Source: Eutypa lata
Lineage: Eukaryota > Ascomycota > Sordariomycetes > Xylariales > Diatrypaceae
Direction: 5' to 3'
NCBI GenBank assembly: GCA_022661535.1
Contig: JAKULF010000003.1
Location: forward strand, 2,170,001-2,234,000
Length of the DNA stretch: 64,000 nucleotides
The translations under genes were made by a program, and so were the position numbers. Below, in pieces: positions 23,758-37,096 of this stretch. The notes under the pieces were generated by a model, which ran no database searches, was not told the origin of the DNA, and worked only from the letters and a program-made list of their open reading frames with translations. Every line of letters starts with the position of its first letter. Within the stretch, counting starts at the first letter, position 1.

Positions 23758-26350
23758 ATGGCCGGCTCTGTATTTATATCCGCCATCGGCGTCCTCGCCC
23801 TCGCGGGCGCAGGAGCCATGGCTCAGACGGCAGAGTACACCGACCCCAACACCGGCATCACATTCCAGCAGATCGTGAAGAACGAGGACGCCTATACTTT
23901 CGGCATCGCGCTCCCCGAGACATTCGGCACAGATTTCATCGGCCAGATCACCGGCACCGGGACAGAAGGATGGGTCGGCGTCTCCTTCGGAGGGCAGATG
24001 CGCAACAATCTCCTGCTAGCCGTCTACCCCAACGGCGAAGATGTCACGGCTTCGCTGCGGCAAGCAACCGAATACGCATCGCCCCCGCTGTTCGAGGGCG
24101 ACGCAGTCCTAAAGCCTATTCCCGAGGGGACCTTCGCGGACTCCACGGGATTCTCGTACACGTTCTTGTGCCAGAACTGCGTCATCGAAGACCTGACCTT
24201 CGACGGCTCGGACCCTGTCCCTGTTCTCGCTTGGGCCATGTCTACGAACCCCGTCGACGATCCTACGAGCCCCTCTTCTCTGCTCAACTACCACGATTTC
24301 TTCGGCATGTTCGGCGCCGACATCGAGGCTGCCAGCTCCGCGAACTTCGCGGAGTGGGCTGCCATGGCCGTCGACGATCCGGACTTCCCACCTACCCCAC
24401 CCGGTGGCAACGGCACAATCCCGGATGCCCCTGTCCGGAACGTAACCTACGATTATATAGTTGCTGGTGCCGGTGCGGGCGGTATTGTGGCTGCAGAGCG
24501 CATCGCCGAGTCGGGGGCCTCCGTGCTGCTACTCGAGCGTGGCATGGCATCCTTGTACGCTAGCGGCGGCGAGGTTACCAGTAAGTAATTTCCCTGGCTA
24601 TTGTCTACCCTTCGTAGCTAGCTTCAGCATTTGAAGTTACTGGGCGGAATATATTCTGGGGCAGAGGCCTCTGAAGCGTCGTCAAGATACGTCAAGATAT
24701 CCGTAAGAACACAGTTGCTAACTCCAGACGTTGCAGTGCCCTGGAATGACACGGTGACGATCTTCGACGTCCCTGCACTCCGGTCATTCATCTCAGAGAC
24801 CCCGGGAGCTAATGCTTTCTGTGCTGATACTGCCGCCCAGGCTGGTTGCATCCTTGGAGGTGGCACCGCCGTGAACGGCATGATTTTCATCCGGCCTGCG
24901 CAGAGAGACTTTGACGACTTCCCGGAGGGCTGGCGTTGGGACGATGTCTCCGACGCTGCTGAGCGCTTGTATGAGCGAAACCCAGTGACCTTGTATCCCT
25001 CGGCTGATGGAGAATACTACGACGGAACTCTTTTCGATATTGCGTCGGCATCCTTCGAGTCTAATGGATGGACAAATATTGACGCTATCGAGCACCCCGA
25101 CGAAAAGCACATGATGTTCTCACGTGCTCCGTGTGGTGTAAGTCGAGTTTCACTGCGTAATGGCTTCCTTTGGCCTTTCTAACAGTTTCTAATAGATTGT
25201 AAACGGCCTCCGTGGTGGTCCAGTTAGGACTTATTTGCCCCTAGCACAAGCACTACCGAACTTCAAGTTGGAGTTGAACACGAAAGTCATCCGAGCCGTG
25301 CGAACCAACTCGACTATTACCGGAGTTGAGGTTGAGGTAAACGGCGCCAGGGAGACCATCAACGTCAAACCCGGTGGAAAGGTCATCCTAGCCGCTGGCG
25401 CTATGTCCACGCCTCGCATCCTGTTCAACTCGGGCATCGGCCCCACCGAGCAGATCGAAATCGTCTCCTCGGGTAACACCTTGGTGAGGCTGCCCGAAGA
25501 GTCAGCCTGGATCGACCTCCCGGTAGGAAAGAGAATTCAAGATCACCCGCTCTGGAGTACCACGTGGAACATCACTGGCGAAGCGGCGCAGCTACCGATC
25601 GTCTCAGAGGAGACGCTTAACAGCCCGCCCGCGGAGATGGTCGAGCAGTTCGCGCACGCGACAGGCATCCTCGCGCAGAATGACGTCCGCATGGAGCTAT
25701 TCACAGATATTACGCCATCAGACGGCATCACGCGCTACGTGCAGATCGAGTTCCGTAGTTTTACTACCGGCCAGTTCAACATGGTCATCTTCCTGACCAA
25801 GGGCGCGACGTCCACGGGCGAGCTGGGCATCGACGCCGAGGGCGCGACGCAGTTCGTCAAGAACCCGCTGATGAACACGGACGGTGACTGGGAGGCCATA
25901 AACACCTTCGTCGAGACCCTGCTCGAGTACTCCCGCAAGCCCGGCGCGGCTTTCACTTGGACCGGTGCCGGCGGCGCCAACGCGACGGCTAGCGACGTCC
26001 TGCAGGGGATGCGTTCGGGTATCCACTTTGTGGCATCGGCGCCGATCGGGACGGATGACGGCCGCGAGGGCGGGAACGCCGTCGTGGACCTCGACACGCG
26101 GGTCTATGGCACCGACAACCTCTTCGTTGTCGACGCCTCTATTAACCCTCGGCTGCCGACCGGTAACACTATGGCTATCACCATGCTGGTCGCTGAGAAG
26201 GCCGCCGAGAAGATTCTTGCATTTGATTCCGCCAAGGTCGGCCAGACCAAGGTGAAGAAGTCCCACCGTGCGCCCCGTGACGTCCCAGGCCGAAAGCCTC
26301 CTCGTCCAGCATTTCTCCAGGGGCGAGTGGTAGTTGATAGTCACCAGTAA
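23758..26350 (+). CDS. Cellobiose dehydrogenase (cytochrome b AA8 + GMC flavodehydrogenase AA3_1)
   Basis: Secreted flavocytochrome that oxidises cellobiose and other cello-oligosaccharides to lactones and can pass electrons through its heme domain to lytic polysaccharide monooxygenases. Exons are 23758-24580, 24737-25137 and 25196-26350 (introns 156 and 58 bp), giving 792 residues. Signal peptide about 1-22 (MAGSVFISAIGVLALAGAGA). Cytochrome domain about 23-215 with heme ligands Met81 (GGQMRNN) and His179 (NYHDFF) and a CQNC pair at 138-141. A Pro/Gly linker (PPTPPGGNGT) leads to the FAD motif VAGAGAGG near 235-242 with LLLERG. GGGTAVNG follows, then the GMC C-terminal active site with His685 (SGIHF) and Asn732 (PTGNTM). 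No cellulose-binding module follows; the protein ends in a short basic tail. An in-frame ATG at 23635 would spoil the signal peptide, so 23758 was chosen. Confidence 0.93.
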
Positions 26351-29300
26351 GATGGGGTTTCAACTTTGTCTTCCCAGTTGAAGCATTGAGGTCAGGAAAC
26401 AGTCAGTAGATTACAATTATGAGGGTCAGACCGGGGTCCAGGACCTTAACCATGACGAGACCGATTCAGGGGCGCGGGTCGCGGTTCGATCGGAATTATG
26501 TATTGAAAAGTGTGTGATACATGAGCTTGAAATACATGTTATGCAATGAATTGCAGCCAAAATGGGTCCTATTCAACAGCACTGGTCGGATGACTGTGTC
26601 TGGACCTCTTTAAGGAGTGATGATTAAGCCTACCTCTGGTTGTAATGTCACAAGCAGTCAAGTGGAGTGACACAACCTAAAAACCAACCTGGGTGAGTAT
26701 TGCCACTGGGCAGTCGTAGATAGCATAGAGCTTCTACAACAACCTGGCGTTGCACTCTTCGTCAAAAAACAACAGTACTTTCCCTTATAGATCTTATGCA
26801 ACAGATTTTGAGTGCTCTAGAATATGAGTGCGTTGTAGGAAATACCGCACGTCCCTCTGTAGTTCGTGCCATCACTAAAATAAATTATATGTGTTAGGAT
26901 TGAATTCAATATCAGGCTATATGGATCTGTCCGGCAGTGAACAAGGCCAGCTGGGTCATATTAGCCCGATGCTTTAAAGAAGAAATATGACCGCAGAGAT
27001 AAGGTCAGATACCTTCGAACTGTTGTCATAGTGGATGCCTTAGGCAGCTATATTTGCTATACTATAAGTATGGTCTTCGGCCATACGATCTCCTCAGCGA
27101 GATATCTTCCTTTCTCTAGTCTAATAATATATCCACATTTTCGGGAAGATTCGTATATGCGCCGCCGTCCCATCAGTGTCATCACATAATAGATTTTGGT
27201 AAGGACAACACAACAGGTTATCCAGCGCTATGAAGATAGTTCCTCACGATCATATGTAAATGCCTATAGGTCTTGTGTTGGTATGCTAGTCACTTTGGCG
27301 ATAAAGCCCTACGGAGCTGTGATAAAACTAGTGGGCTATGGTCGCCAAGTACATAAATATAACTCATTGTGTAGGTATGACATGGTAACTACTTTGTAGC
27401 CTGGCTGCTAAATCTCTAACTTGAAAAGTTGGGGTCTAATATCGGGATTTATATGATGTATTAGGTAGGGTCTAGTATAGATATGTTCAAATACTAACTA
27501 GTAGATGAATTTTTAAAATAGAAATAAATTAATGCAATTGGTCTACCAAGAATCTATTCAAGTAGTTATGAGATGTTATGCACAGCAAGTCTTTATACAT
27601 ATAGGTGTGTAGAGTCCCTATCGTATAGTAGTTACAGCGCAAACTTCTATTTAACTAATTACGCAATAGGGGTACTCGATATAAACTCAAAGCTTAATCA
27701 GAATCTAGGCGATGCTCTAGGCAATGCTTGGTATTTCAAGAGGATGCAACGATATAAGGAGATGATAGATAATGGTTATGGCTTCCAATTTTAAGGAGTT
27801 GGTTGGCATAGTATTAGTATTACTTGCGCCAACAATGATCTATAGGCAATACCGCTCATTCATATTAATATCTTTGAAATAAGAGGCCATCAAATCCAAC
27901 AGCCTGTAGGCAAATAATTCTCCGAACCTCCAATGCTAAGAAGCAACACTCCAGTTATATTAAGGGACATATTGAGATCCGACTCACCGCCTAAGTACGG
28001 ACACATCGATCTAGAAGATATTTCTGCGCCAACATGATACACAACCAAGCGACGATCGTCGGTAGGGATAAGCGAGTGACCTGTTGCCGATCATTTTAAT
28101 ATTGAGGCATAATACTTGATTACTTACATATTGAGGAGTAACAGACGACTAACTAAGGTACATACTCCAACTGAACCGTCGTCTCCAACAATTTCGACGA
28201 ATAGAATGCGAGCCCGAACTAACCCGAGGCTGGAGAGTATATAATTAGTAGTTTCAGCCAACGGAAGAAAGAAAAGACTCATTTCACCAACGTGTCGATC
28301 TGGTAGTTAAATGAGAAACCACCTTGAGTTTCGAACAGTCACGGAAATTGGCATGTACTCTAATATGTTGACAAAACTGTATTAAAGTGCACCTCAGGCA
28401 CCAACAATTCAACCTTACACCCTGTCTTGAATGCTATTCAAGCATCATCATAAAGACATTATGACGATTTGGGGGCTATAGATGCGGGTATCAATCAAAC
28501 CACCAGGTCCGCACGCCCGTTACCGAAATACCGAACGGTGCCTAAGGCGGTAAGCCGTCTGTGTCTCCCCTTAACTTGGAAATCCATATTTTCTTCTTTT
28601 TTTCTTCGGGCACGCTCATATCACAGGTTCTTCCTTTTCTTCTCTCATTTTCTACGGAGCAAAAAAATATATAGGCAACTAGTATATAGTTAAAGAAAAG
28701 TGTGACAATAAGCGGCGATCCCACCCTCGCCCTGGAATAGAACAAAATGCACGTCGTCGTCCATCGCCATGCGTTAGCGCCGACGCGATGCAACTGATTT
28801 GTTCCACCATCTTTGCTCCATTCCGGGACCCAAAATAAAAATAGCCCAGCATAACAAAGCCCGCATGATATTTATTAAAGTAGGTATGTAACGCTCTGGT
28901 AATGTAATCCGCGTGCGTGCTTGCCCGCGCGCCCGGCAGGCCGCCTCTGCCTGGCCTAAACTACCTACCCCTCTTCGCGGTTCGCTTCCGAGAACGTGCT
29001 ATGATCGTCGCCGGTAGGCAGAGAGGGGCCCCGGATTCGGAGGTTGCGACCGCTCGTAGCCGTGGTCTCTTCTGACACGTTCTGCGCCTATTCTTCCTCC
29101 GCAACCTGCCTGCTCCAGTTGTTGTTTCTTTTGCTACCGGTCACGCCAACAGCATTTCTTCCCGCAAAATTGATTTGTAGTCTCGGGGCCGTTCTTTGGT
29201 TCGGCTCGATATTTCGTGAACGTTCACGTAACAACCTGCTTCGTATTCACTCCCCCAGCTTCCCTATCACACACGTACACGAGGGGCTACGTAGTTACTC

Positions 29301-32300
29301 TACCAAATACGCTGTCGATCGCTTTGGGATACGAAGCGACCAGTCACGTGACGGATTTATGGTAGTCGTATGTATGAGCTGGACTTGGCTGAACTGGGGT
29401 ATCTATAATCTACAGATCTCACCGGCTTGTCTATGGAAACTAGCGTCTGATTGACCGGCCGTTGTAGCTACACAATTCTTTTGATCTCCGTTCTGAAAAA
29501 CGGTGCCGGCGAAGTGGACCGCACGGGGAGGTCAACGGCTGACTACCCACTCACTTACCCACATATTGGGATAGGCTGCTGTGGCATCACTGGACCCGAG
29601 CGAGTCTTATGGCTCGGCTCCTCTTGTCTGAATTGCGCTGCGACCCAACCGTCAGGTCCAACTGGTGCTGTTTTATAACGTGTACTATTTCTTCCCACAG
29701 AATATGTTGTAGACATAAGATTATCCACGTTGTAGCTGCCACAATCTTGTTTTAGGCTGTCCTGAAAGGGTCGTCCCGACATAACAAGTGCGTTGGCCAG
29801 GTCGAATAATAATTGATACAAACCTAACCTCACATGGCTGACTCACCTCGCCTTGTGCAACGTATACCATTATGACAGAACCAGGAGGATGGGTACGGGG
29901 TAACGGGAGAGGCTGCGAACCCTAGACTCACCCGAGGGAGGTGACGGATACCGGAACTAGTGACATGGCATAAGCCCCAGAGATGGGTATCATAGCATGA
30001 AGCTAATAAATGTTCCTTCTGTTCACCGAAAACTTCGGGTCGTCTCGGATGTCTCGGGAGATCCCGAGGCGCTTGGGACGATCCGCCACCAGTGACACAG
30101 CTTTGGGTATGATGAAGACAGCTGTAGGCTGATATCCATGATAACTGCCACTGCCCTTTCTGCCGGTTAAGCGCTGACCATGTCCATGCTATTTAATCCG
30201 TGACATCTCCGAACAAGGTCTAACTGATGATAGACCTGCGTAAAATTTTTGCTATCGAGCAAGTCTACAATGTGACGTCCACAATGTGACCGTGGCGTGT
30301 ACGCGTGTGATTACGTCTTATCTTCCGAATACTCTGTACTGGCTTTTACGGGCAGGGCAAGATGCGTAGGACAGCGACAGCAAGGCTGGGAAAAAAAGAA
30401 GAAAAAACGAAGAAAACCTAGAGCACCTAACGAGCATACTAGGTAGCCGCCTGTCAGCAAGAGACGTGACCATCCAACCTTTTGTTGTTTCTAATCACCC
30501 TCGCAAATTATCTTTGCTCCTCCGATAAGCCGGGTCGTGAGACACACATCCTTCTATAGCGGAGGGTCTGTATTGTGGGTAAACTAGCCGACGTCGAACC
30601 GAGCAGCTCCATTGGCGGTTATTAGACTTCACGGATAAGTGGGTTGGTAGATAGGAACAAGCTTCGTACCTAACATCAAGTGCATCGCAGAACACTACCG
30701 CATGACCGAAAAGGTGCCTTGCGCTGTCCTTGCCTGCCTACGCAAGAGTGCCACTCTCATGACTAACCTCTTAGTCTCAGCCACAACTGCATCCGCGAAG
30801 ACGATGTGTGGTTCCACTGTGATCGACTGTTTTCACTACATCCACGGCGGTGGGCATGGAAACAAGCTCAGGTCTACTGCAGCATCTGGAAGTCGAAGGG
30901 GGGGTGTATCGTATTGTCAACTGGGAGGCGAGGTTGAACAACAAGCGTAGGTCGTGTTCTGCTTAAACATTCCACTAGAAAAGTCTACAAGGCAGTAACG
31001 CTGTGTATGCTTTAGGAAACCCTCGTCACAGACCTAAAAACGTACCCGTTGGCGTCGTATGTATGGTGTTTGGGCGCCAGCTGAAGATTTTAGTGCATGG
31101 AGAAACTTCTTCATTCAGCCTAATTAACCATGTGATAAGAACCCAGTTAAAATAGTTTATCAGGTTTGCACATCGTCGGTGCTTGGCATTTCCCGTCGCC
31201 TCCGCTTTCATTTCCTCTAGAAACCCCCAGCCTCATAGGTTCGCGACCCTCCATCCTAGGTAAAATGGCGTGAATAGAATGAAATCGACGCCGAGACGGA
31301 GATGTTGGTTTCCTGGAAGCTCCAAGGGTGCATATAGGGAGTCGGCAGAGCGCATGCGCTAGGCTGAGCATGTTTTAACATATCTATCCCACGTGTGCTG
31401 CTTACCATATTCGGTCAGCAAAGTAAAGTTGCCGATAATCCTAGGAGATAAGTTGGCGAGTTGGCTGTCAATGGGTATCGTGAATTCACCGCTCCACTCC
31501 GGCAACACTGGTTTGAGGGGTTGATAGTAAGTCTACTGTATGGAAGGTAAGCCCAACGAGTGGCCTTCAAAGCGGGCAAGCCTGATATACCGCATGTGGT
31601 AGTACCGCTATGCTATGCTACCGCGCCAGCTCCACCGCCACATCCTTAAAATGCTCCGAAATGGAAAGAGACGAGCGAGCCAGAGAGCAGGAGTTGGTTG
31701 CTCATCGTCAGACAGTTCAGCCTACATAAGTAGGCAGAGACGCATACATAGTAGCACGTCAACCACACTAAAGGGCACCTCGTGACGGTTATTAGATAGA
31801 GAAGACGGGAACGCCCCCCTAAAAACTCACGATATGCCTACTGACGATCTGCTTCAGTACTGCCTACTGCGCCGCTAGGTGATTGGTGGGACAGGCTAGA
31901 CAACTATAGAGATCGACAACTGGATTGTGTCGGTGAAGCACTCGCTTGCACTGGCTGACTGGTTAGACCTGCTCGAGTCCGATGCCGAAGAAATCTTGCC
32001 AAATGGATTGAATTGCTATAGTTCGGCATATACATACTTCGTAGGTAGGCTGAGTTTAGGCATATAAACAGGTAAGGTGAGACAGAGGTTCCGAGGTAAT
32101 ATCTAAACGGCATAAATTGCCGTTCGTCAACTTGCGAAGTTAGGAGAGGCCTCTAGCATAGGTCAGCAGAGGTGGGTTAACCATCCTGTGTGTATGGAGT
32201 TTGTCTCAATGGAAATTGAAACCCTCAAGATAAGATCCCATGTGTGGATAGTAGGTACATAGTATTAGAAGAGGCTTTGCATATATCTAACTATTGGGGC

Positions 32301-35300
32301 GCAAAGAAAGACGACACCTGCTGAAATCGAATTGTGAATCTTATTGTTAGGTTGCTACGCCGCGACTTACAGCATTTTTAACCGTTTCGGGTATCCATTT
32401 GAGGTTAGATCTGTCAAATGTCTCGGTTATCTATGGCCGCTGACCCAGTAAAAAGATCCTCAGCCACTCCGTTGGATCTTGTAGCACCAATAAGCTTTTA
32501 AATTGGTACGGTGATGTCACTACCGTTACACATGATGTAGGAGGAAGGTGAGATAAACGGTATTGTGGCCGATTTTGTTTTAACTTTTATTTTTACCTAT
32601 TTGAAACGAAGGGACATTGGAAAGCTGAGACGGAAGAGACGTCACCTTAGTCACCTACCGGAGCCGGCCCGGCCTGAATCCCTTTCTTCCAAGGTGAGAG
32701 GATAGCAGAAAGCCTTGCATGTCGTCACCGGGGCCGGGTTCTGATGCCTCCACATGATACACACAAGTCGGAGACACGATGATCCCACAGACGCGTTTCT
32801 TGATCTCTGCAAATGTGTTGGTCGGACATTCGCAGCAAACTGGGAGATCGGCATCAAGCGCTGAGCTAACGACTTGACCAAAAAGGTCAAATCAAATCAA
32901 CAAGAAAATGAGGATTTGCTAATGCACCTTCCTTGCGGAGGTAATCAAGCGACAGATGAGAGATTAGCGGTCGGCAGCGTATCGTATATCCTATCTGCCT
33001 ATGAGCAATGTCAGTATGTAAGGATGTAGGTAGTTACGGGGGATTACGGTGGAGTGTTGTGCACCCCTGAAACCGCCGTACTCCTACCTACATACATAGT
33101 TTCTGCATATACACAAAACTACATGCTTAATGTGCTAATATGGCATAACTAGGTAAGTACCTATTACTTATCTCTACCAAGGAACCTACCAGCCTACCCA
33201 CCTACCTATCTGAGTAGTTTCCGAGGCTTGCCAGCCATGCCACCTGTCGTCTGGCATATCTCCTGTACCTGCATGTAAAGGGAGATCAGATTGAACTTGA
33301 GCTAACTACACCAAAACTTCATTCAGTTTGAGTCTCTCGTGAAAAGCTTCAGTCTACACAAAACTACCTAGGTACCCAGGGATAAATCGCTAGGGTCTCG
33401 TTGAGGGAAATGCCTGGTCATACATTGGTAGTAATATTACGTGCACTGCTTGTGTATCGATAAAGGCACGGGTGTCGTGACATCATTTTATCATATGCTT
33501 GCTGATCTTTCTCGGTGTACTTATCGCATGTTTGATGAAGATCCCCATAGGCGACAGGCAGCTCCAGCAGCCTGCCTCCCCTGTTTGCTCCGGACCAAGG
33601 TAAGTGTTGGCCAGAAAATTGTACACCATGATTGGACCAGGGTTCCCAGCAAGGCATAGTTACCAGCATTCCTTCTCGTTGCTGGGGCGCTCAGCACCTC
33701 TCGTCTTTTCCTATGTATTATCTATAACTAGCATTACCACTGAAATACAGTACTGATGAAAGTGACGAGATAGAGAGGGAAGAGTGGGAATTTCGTCGTG
33801 GCATGCACTTGATGGATGACAATTGGGGTTTTTTGTCCGCCATGCAGTAAGCAGGAATGTCAGACCTCCAACCCCAACCTGCTAAAGAGGAGAAGGGGGA
33901 GGTGAGCCCTTTCGCTTCGGTGCTATTTTTTAGGGGTCCCCTCCACACGCCACGCTTGCTGAGTTGGACTGAAACACATCGCATACTTCCGCATCTGATA
34001 TCTGAGATGGATGGAAGCAGGCAGGCAGGGCATGGTAAACTAGACCAGCCTTGCAGCCCAACCAGTGCGTTACTGTTACGGGGAAGCATGGCATCATCTC
34101 CGTAGAAGACGCCAGAATCACCAGCGAACAACTCTATTTAGCATTTCTACCAGGGGAGAGCAACCCTTGATACCTAACGCTGTCTTGCTTGGTATAATAG
34201 AAACGACTCTTATTAACATTTCTTAAAGGCTTTAGCCATGTGCTAGAACTTTACTATGTTAGTGTTATTATGCAGCAGACTACATGTTTAATGCATCTAG
34301 AGATGGTCAGTTACGTTAGGTATTTACCAATAACTATGCTTATGTAGTTTGTATACATATTTCTCTAGTCGGCTTGGTAAAGAAACCAGAGTGTTTCGTC
34401 TAAAATTGCATCGTGGAAGTTCATACTAACGACTATGACCCTTAACCTGACGGACCTACATGCATAAACCTAAGCTACAGTCTCTGGAAATCCATAGTCC
34501 CAACTGCACCCGGCTACAGCCCATATAAAGACGCCTTGGATGCGTCGCATCGGACTGCTAGACAGCCTCTCTATTATGTAAAGAAGTACCCACGAATTCG
34601 CCGTTGCACCGAGGGGAAGATCAGTCAGTCATAATAATGACAATCACTTCTTGAACGGAATTGGTGGTGCAGCCGTCTCTGCCCATCTTTGCCCACCAAA
34701 GCCCCTTACGTAGGCTAGAGACGCACAGGCAGTCGGCTAAGACTTGCCGTCTTTAGAGGGACCCTGGAAAAACCCCCAATCCCTAACATGGGATTGGGCT
34801 AGTTGAGCGGGCCAAGAGACGAGGAGTTGTGTCCGTCTGAAAATCCCATACTCTTTTCCCATTAGTACGAAATGAGGAAGAACCACTAAAACAAGCTGAC
34901 GGTTTGGTATCCCCTGTTTTTCAGACCCACATGTCCAGTAATCGCCAATCATATACAGATTATGTCGTCACAAGCGCCCTTCTGCCATCAAACCTTGGGG
35001 CCTATGGAATGTATCTAGGGACATTATGTGCTTTCTTTTGTATTGCATATCGTGGTTATTGTCGTTGTGCTTAACTGGCTGACCACGCCCACCTGCTCAG
35101 TTTTAATGTACAGATAGTCTACCACTTTAGCGGCGTTATTCCCCTTTTAAGACATTGTCTGCTCTACACGTAGGCCCGCAAGCGCTTCTGGACACACACA
35201 TTCATACTCACACACATTTTGATGTAGTTATATATAGTATGAGTTAGGCGCCTATGAGGTTGCTAACGTAAAACGCATTCTTGAAATAGCTTCGACACCT

Positions 35301-37096
35301 CGATAAACTTGTCACTTAGTTATTATAAGTATCAAATTGAAAACACATTGAAAAAGAAACCCACCGGAGATATGCATATGCCAAGATAGGAAGTCATTAT
35401 TGCCGGCCAAACAAGATGATTCATCTTACCCAAGTTGAATAACGTGACGCACACTGTCTAAACACCGTGTGCACGTCATAAGAAACCGTTTGTAGGGACG
35501 AACGTGTATGTACGTATGTACATACTTCGTAGCTGACCTTAGATAATAGCTTCAAGGGCTCTGTTTGACCTATCCCTGCCCACACACACACCTGAGTAGG
35601 TATACAAGACTGTCCATAACGTGCACAGATTGTACTGAAGCTATGATGAATGATGCTAACAGTACATCGCTTACTTGCGTAGATACCTACTTTCTGTCAT
35701 AGCGGGCTGAGCGGACATACTTTGTCGCCGGATGTCCTAGGGCAGACATGATTAGCAAACAACACCAACTTACATCCACCTGAACGCCCGCCACTAAGGC
35801 GATGATGCTCTCATCGTCGCATGTTGCGGTTGGTAATGTATACGTACATATTGGTAAACTACTGTTTGCGTGCAGTAACACGTTACCACACGTACGTACG
35901 TACGCATGTTAATAGTGATAACCCCATTAGTTTTATTCCGCCTCCTCGTGTTGAGAAAAGTTAACGAAGCTTTTAAAGGAATCAGCTACACTAAGTGTTT
36001 ACTACGTAGCGGGATTACGTTAAACAAAAGGGACACCGAATTGATGAATATGTAGGATGAGGTCAGTTGTGCGACGTTGCGTACAGTACATGCTGTAGAG
36101 ATCCTGGGTAACATGAACGTGCGCCCCATGCTCACACGTAAGAAGGTACCTACATGACATGACATAATCCAATATAGTCGCTATGACGCCCACTCGTGTA
36201 TAATAATAAATATGTTTCCCGCACTAGGTGCCACCACTTTCTGTTATGTATTCTTGTTATTATTTCTTCAAATCAACCCCCATCTTTTGTTACCGCACCT
36301 AACCGTTGGACTATCTACTGTACAGTACTGTAAGTATCCGTTTAACTACATACTTGTTAGGCTTGTATTTGTCTACGTATCTAACAACCGGGGCGAGTTT
36401 AGCGGTTCCACCTCACTCACTTACGTCTCTCTATTAATCCCGTACTGTCTACTTCGTACTTGTGCTTTTATTTCTAAAACGAGGCACCTAGGCTTCAGGA
36501 AACCCCCCCAGACCAGTCCTGACTTAGTTGACGATCGCTACATCCTGGCTGGAGACTTTTTGACTTTCTCATCTTGTCGCAATAACAGCGGCCCCCCCGC
36601 CCCGCCTCAATTTGCTGGGAGACCCTTCCTTCCACTCTTTTTGACTCCATTGCCGTAACCCGACGGGCCCTGACCCTACTACCACCCTCTTGTCTCCTCT
36701 GCCTTTCTGCTCTTTTTTTTCTCACCTGGAGACCGCCCCCATTGACACCATACAACAAATCTCCTATTATTCATTCTACGACAATACACCAACGTTACGC
36801 ACTACCGCACAAAAGAAACGACACGCTATTCGATTATACAGACTGGAGAGTTAACATTTATCGTCATATCTTTGTGTGAATGAATGGTGGCAACAGTTAT
36901 CGTCTTGGCTGGCAGGACAAAAAGGTTTAGGTGACGGACCGGAGGATTGGGATTGCGAGTCACCATATCCATTATCCCGAACTTTGTTACACCGACAATC
37001 ACTTTATATCCTCCCGACTTTTTATTTATTCTACACATACAATAATCGCCTTTGGACTACCTGCCGCGGCATATCGATTAATCATAAAACAACGCC
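26351..37096. other. 10.7-kb gene desert
   Basis: No gene model could be supported over nearly 11 kb. ORFs such as 29044-29454 and 36212-36658 lack recognisable domains, splice partners or amino-acid patterns of real proteins. Composition is mixed, not uniformly AT-rich, apart from 26.8-28.4 kb. The stretch is full of short words such as CCTACCTA/TAGGTAGG and TACATACTTCGTAG, CGTA repeats (35890-35904) and small inverted repeats (30053-30068, 33023-33101). 36.7-37.1 kb is pyrimidine-rich and is the likely promoter and leader of the next gene. Confidence 0.5.
35890..35904. repeat. ACGT/CGTA tetranucleotide repeat
   Basis: Short perfect run of ACGT units, self-complementary. Confidence 0.85.

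Noticed and set aside
23658..24563. 301-codon plus-strand ORF overlapping cellobiose dehydrogenase exon 1
   Set aside because: Out of frame with the heme and FAD motifs, and extremely Arg-rich. It is a shadow of a GC-rich exon.
25718..26344. 208-codon minus-strand ORF opposite cellobiose dehydrogenase exon 3
   Set aside because: Antisense shadow of conserved GMC C-terminal coding sequence.
29044..29454. 136-codon ORF in the gene desert
   Set aside because: It begins without a normal ATG context and has no domain or pattern, no splice partner and no conserved-looking blocks.
36212..36658. 148-codon ORF upstream of the SCOC-like gene
   Set aside because: Looks like pyrimidine-rich promoter or leader sequence translated by chance.
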